Origin: Azolla pinnata
Taxonomy: Eukaryota > Streptophyta > Polypodiopsida > Salviniales > Salviniaceae
DNA: 64,000 nt
Reading direction: 5' to 3'
NCBI GenBank assembly: GCA_037176905.1
Contig: JBBBWG010015445.1
Location: forward strand, 7,217-71,216
Shown: piece after piece, positions 62,980 to 64,000 of the stretch
Numbering within the stretch: position 1 is the first letter of the stretch
Layout: every line of letters begins with the position of its first letter
Notes under the pieces: model-generated
Database searches by the model: none
Told to the model about the DNA's origin: nothing
What the model saw: only the letters and a program-made list of their open reading frames with translations
Position numbers and translations under genes: made by a program

Positions 62980-63425
62980 CAAAAGAGGAAAACAAAAAAG
63001 CAAAAAGCAAAAAGCAGACAAAAAACGCAAATTAAAAAAATACTATTTTCGAAAATCGTCTCTGGATAAATAAATTAAAATAAATAATTCCCGCCACTTT
63101 TTTGAAAAAGCAAAAAGGCCTCCGAAAATGATGGCGGAAAAAATAAAAACAAACGGAATAAATGAAACGCAGAACCAGCAAAAATAAAGCGAATAAAATG
63201 ATGTTCTAAAAAATAGGGATAAATAGGAATAAATAATTCCTGCAATTGTTTAAAGCCACACAAAAAAGCGGTATTTCGAAAATGGCTGGGAAATAAATAA
63301 AACAGATTTAAAAAAAACAGAAACAGAAAATAAAGCAAATAGAAATGAATTGAATAAATGGAAAATAAAAAAGGGCGCTTGATTGAAAAATGAAGCACCG
63401 AAAAGAATAAATGAACAATTACAAG
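62980..63425. repeat. A-rich tandem pair, period about 157 bp
   Basis: Two units start near 63065 and 63222 with GGATAAATA and contain AATAAATAATTCC(C/T)GC, AAAAAGC, CGAAAATG and GGCGG/GGCTGG, then AATAAA-rich sequence. The repeats are diverged and AT-rich. Confidence 0.6.
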
Positions 63426-63429
63426 TGAA

Positions 63430-63900
63430 CGCTTAATCTCATCATTCTACTAAAAATTAACACCCAATTAATTCCGCTAACTATTGATTAGGCCATCGAT
63501 CACCGTTCTACTAAAGATTAGCACCTGATTAATTCCGTTGGCATTGATTATATCCCTCCTGATCACTTCTCAGTGATTGATCCTAACCGATTCTCTTGCC
63601 GTACTCGATAAGAAGCTGGTAATTTTGGAATCTCATCAATTGATTGACGCGTTGAATTGGTATTAATCAAGTAATTGAGCGCGCTAATCAAGTATTAATC
63701 ATCAAGATTAGCACCTGATTAATTCCGTTCGTGTTGATTATATTCCTGATCACTTCTCAGTGATTGATGCTAACCGATTCTCTTACTGTGCTCGATTAAC
63801 AGAAGCTGGCAACTTTGGAATCTCATCAATTGATCAGCGCGTTGATTTGGTATTAATCGAGTGATTGAACGCGCTAATTAAATTATTTAGTTCGATGGTT
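63430..63900. repeat. Tandem units of about 190 bp, related to 33.7 kb
   Basis: AGATTAGCACCTGATTAATT at 63516 and 63704 heads two copies about 88% alike by eye. They share GATCACTTCTCAGTGATTGA, CTAACCGATTCTCTT, GAAGCTGG and GGAATCTCATCAATTGAT. A partial earlier unit lies at 63440-63500. Confidence 0.92.
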
Positions 63901-64000
63901 ACTAAACTTATAATTAATTAATCTGGTGTTAATCAATCGATCGCGCTTTAAAACGAAGCGTTCAATTTGTAATTTCTAGTTCGGTTTTATTTTGGTAACT

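Overview
The window is nuclear DNA of a land plant. It holds spliced genes from plant-specific families: a CCT-domain regulator, an NCRK-type receptor kinase, a DHHC palmitoyltransferase of the plant TTYE type, an organelle-type PLS-class PPR protein, a trihelix protein, a DUF4408/DUF761 protein and an arabinogalactan-peptide-like protein. It also holds two housekeeping genes, V-ATPase subunit D and methionine aminopeptidase 2. The style of the PPR protein and the abundance of intronic minisatellites and telomere-like CCCTAAA motifs suggest a seed-free vascular plant, most likely a fern. That placement is inference. No bacterial, organellar or intact transposon genes were seen.

Layout, left to right. 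1-512 is ACAT/GAA simple repeat, followed by a TATA box at 534. 755-4682 (+) is a four-exon CCT-domain gene. 7347-8132 (-) is V-ATPase D with an uninterrupted reading frame. 9.56-10.93 kb is a nested minisatellite. About 11.6-12.36 kb may be a relic LTR. 12.48-13.1 kb is CAT/CAC repeat with inverted and direct repeats. 14695-20987 (-) is an 11-exon receptor kinase. 21-27 kb is mostly non-coding. 27234-33597 (-) is a 12-exon MAP2 gene. 33.7-38.2 kb is AT-rich and repetitive. 38277-40777 (+) is a trihelix gene, 42096-42335 (+) an AG-peptide-like gene, and 43707-45752 (+) an intronless PPR gene. 48.15-50.55 kb is a telomere-like satellite. 51602-55635 (+) is a palmitoyltransferase. 57865-58557 (-) is an unassigned ORF. 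60499-61872 (-) is the DUF4408/DUF761 gene, and 61.87-62.94 kb is a tandem array that repeats that gene's own start codon. 63.0-63.9 kb holds more tandem repeats.

The genes do not form a pathway or cluster; they look like ordinary independent neighbours. Exon structures were assembled by hand. For the CCT gene, NCRK, MAP2, the palmitoyltransferase and the trihelix gene, every junction has GT/AG ends and matching phase, and the total length is a multiple of three. In MAP2 all six catalytic and metal-ligand residues sit at one constant offset from the human enzyme, which supports that model.

What stands out is how tandem repeats relate to genes. (1) Upstream of the DUF761 gene, the ATG and serine codons are reiterated about a dozen times, and many copies encode near-identical micro-ORFs. 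A TATA-like box lies at the far edge of the array. (2) Several genes have tandem duplications that copy a splice site or exon edge. (3) Three genes (CCT, trihelix, PPR) each follow an ACAT/ATGC array and a GAA tract. (4) Degenerate CCCTAAA motifs appear inside at least six unrelated arrays. The receptor kinase also has an extra segment in its ectodomain that, as I recall it, Arabidopsis NCRK lacks.
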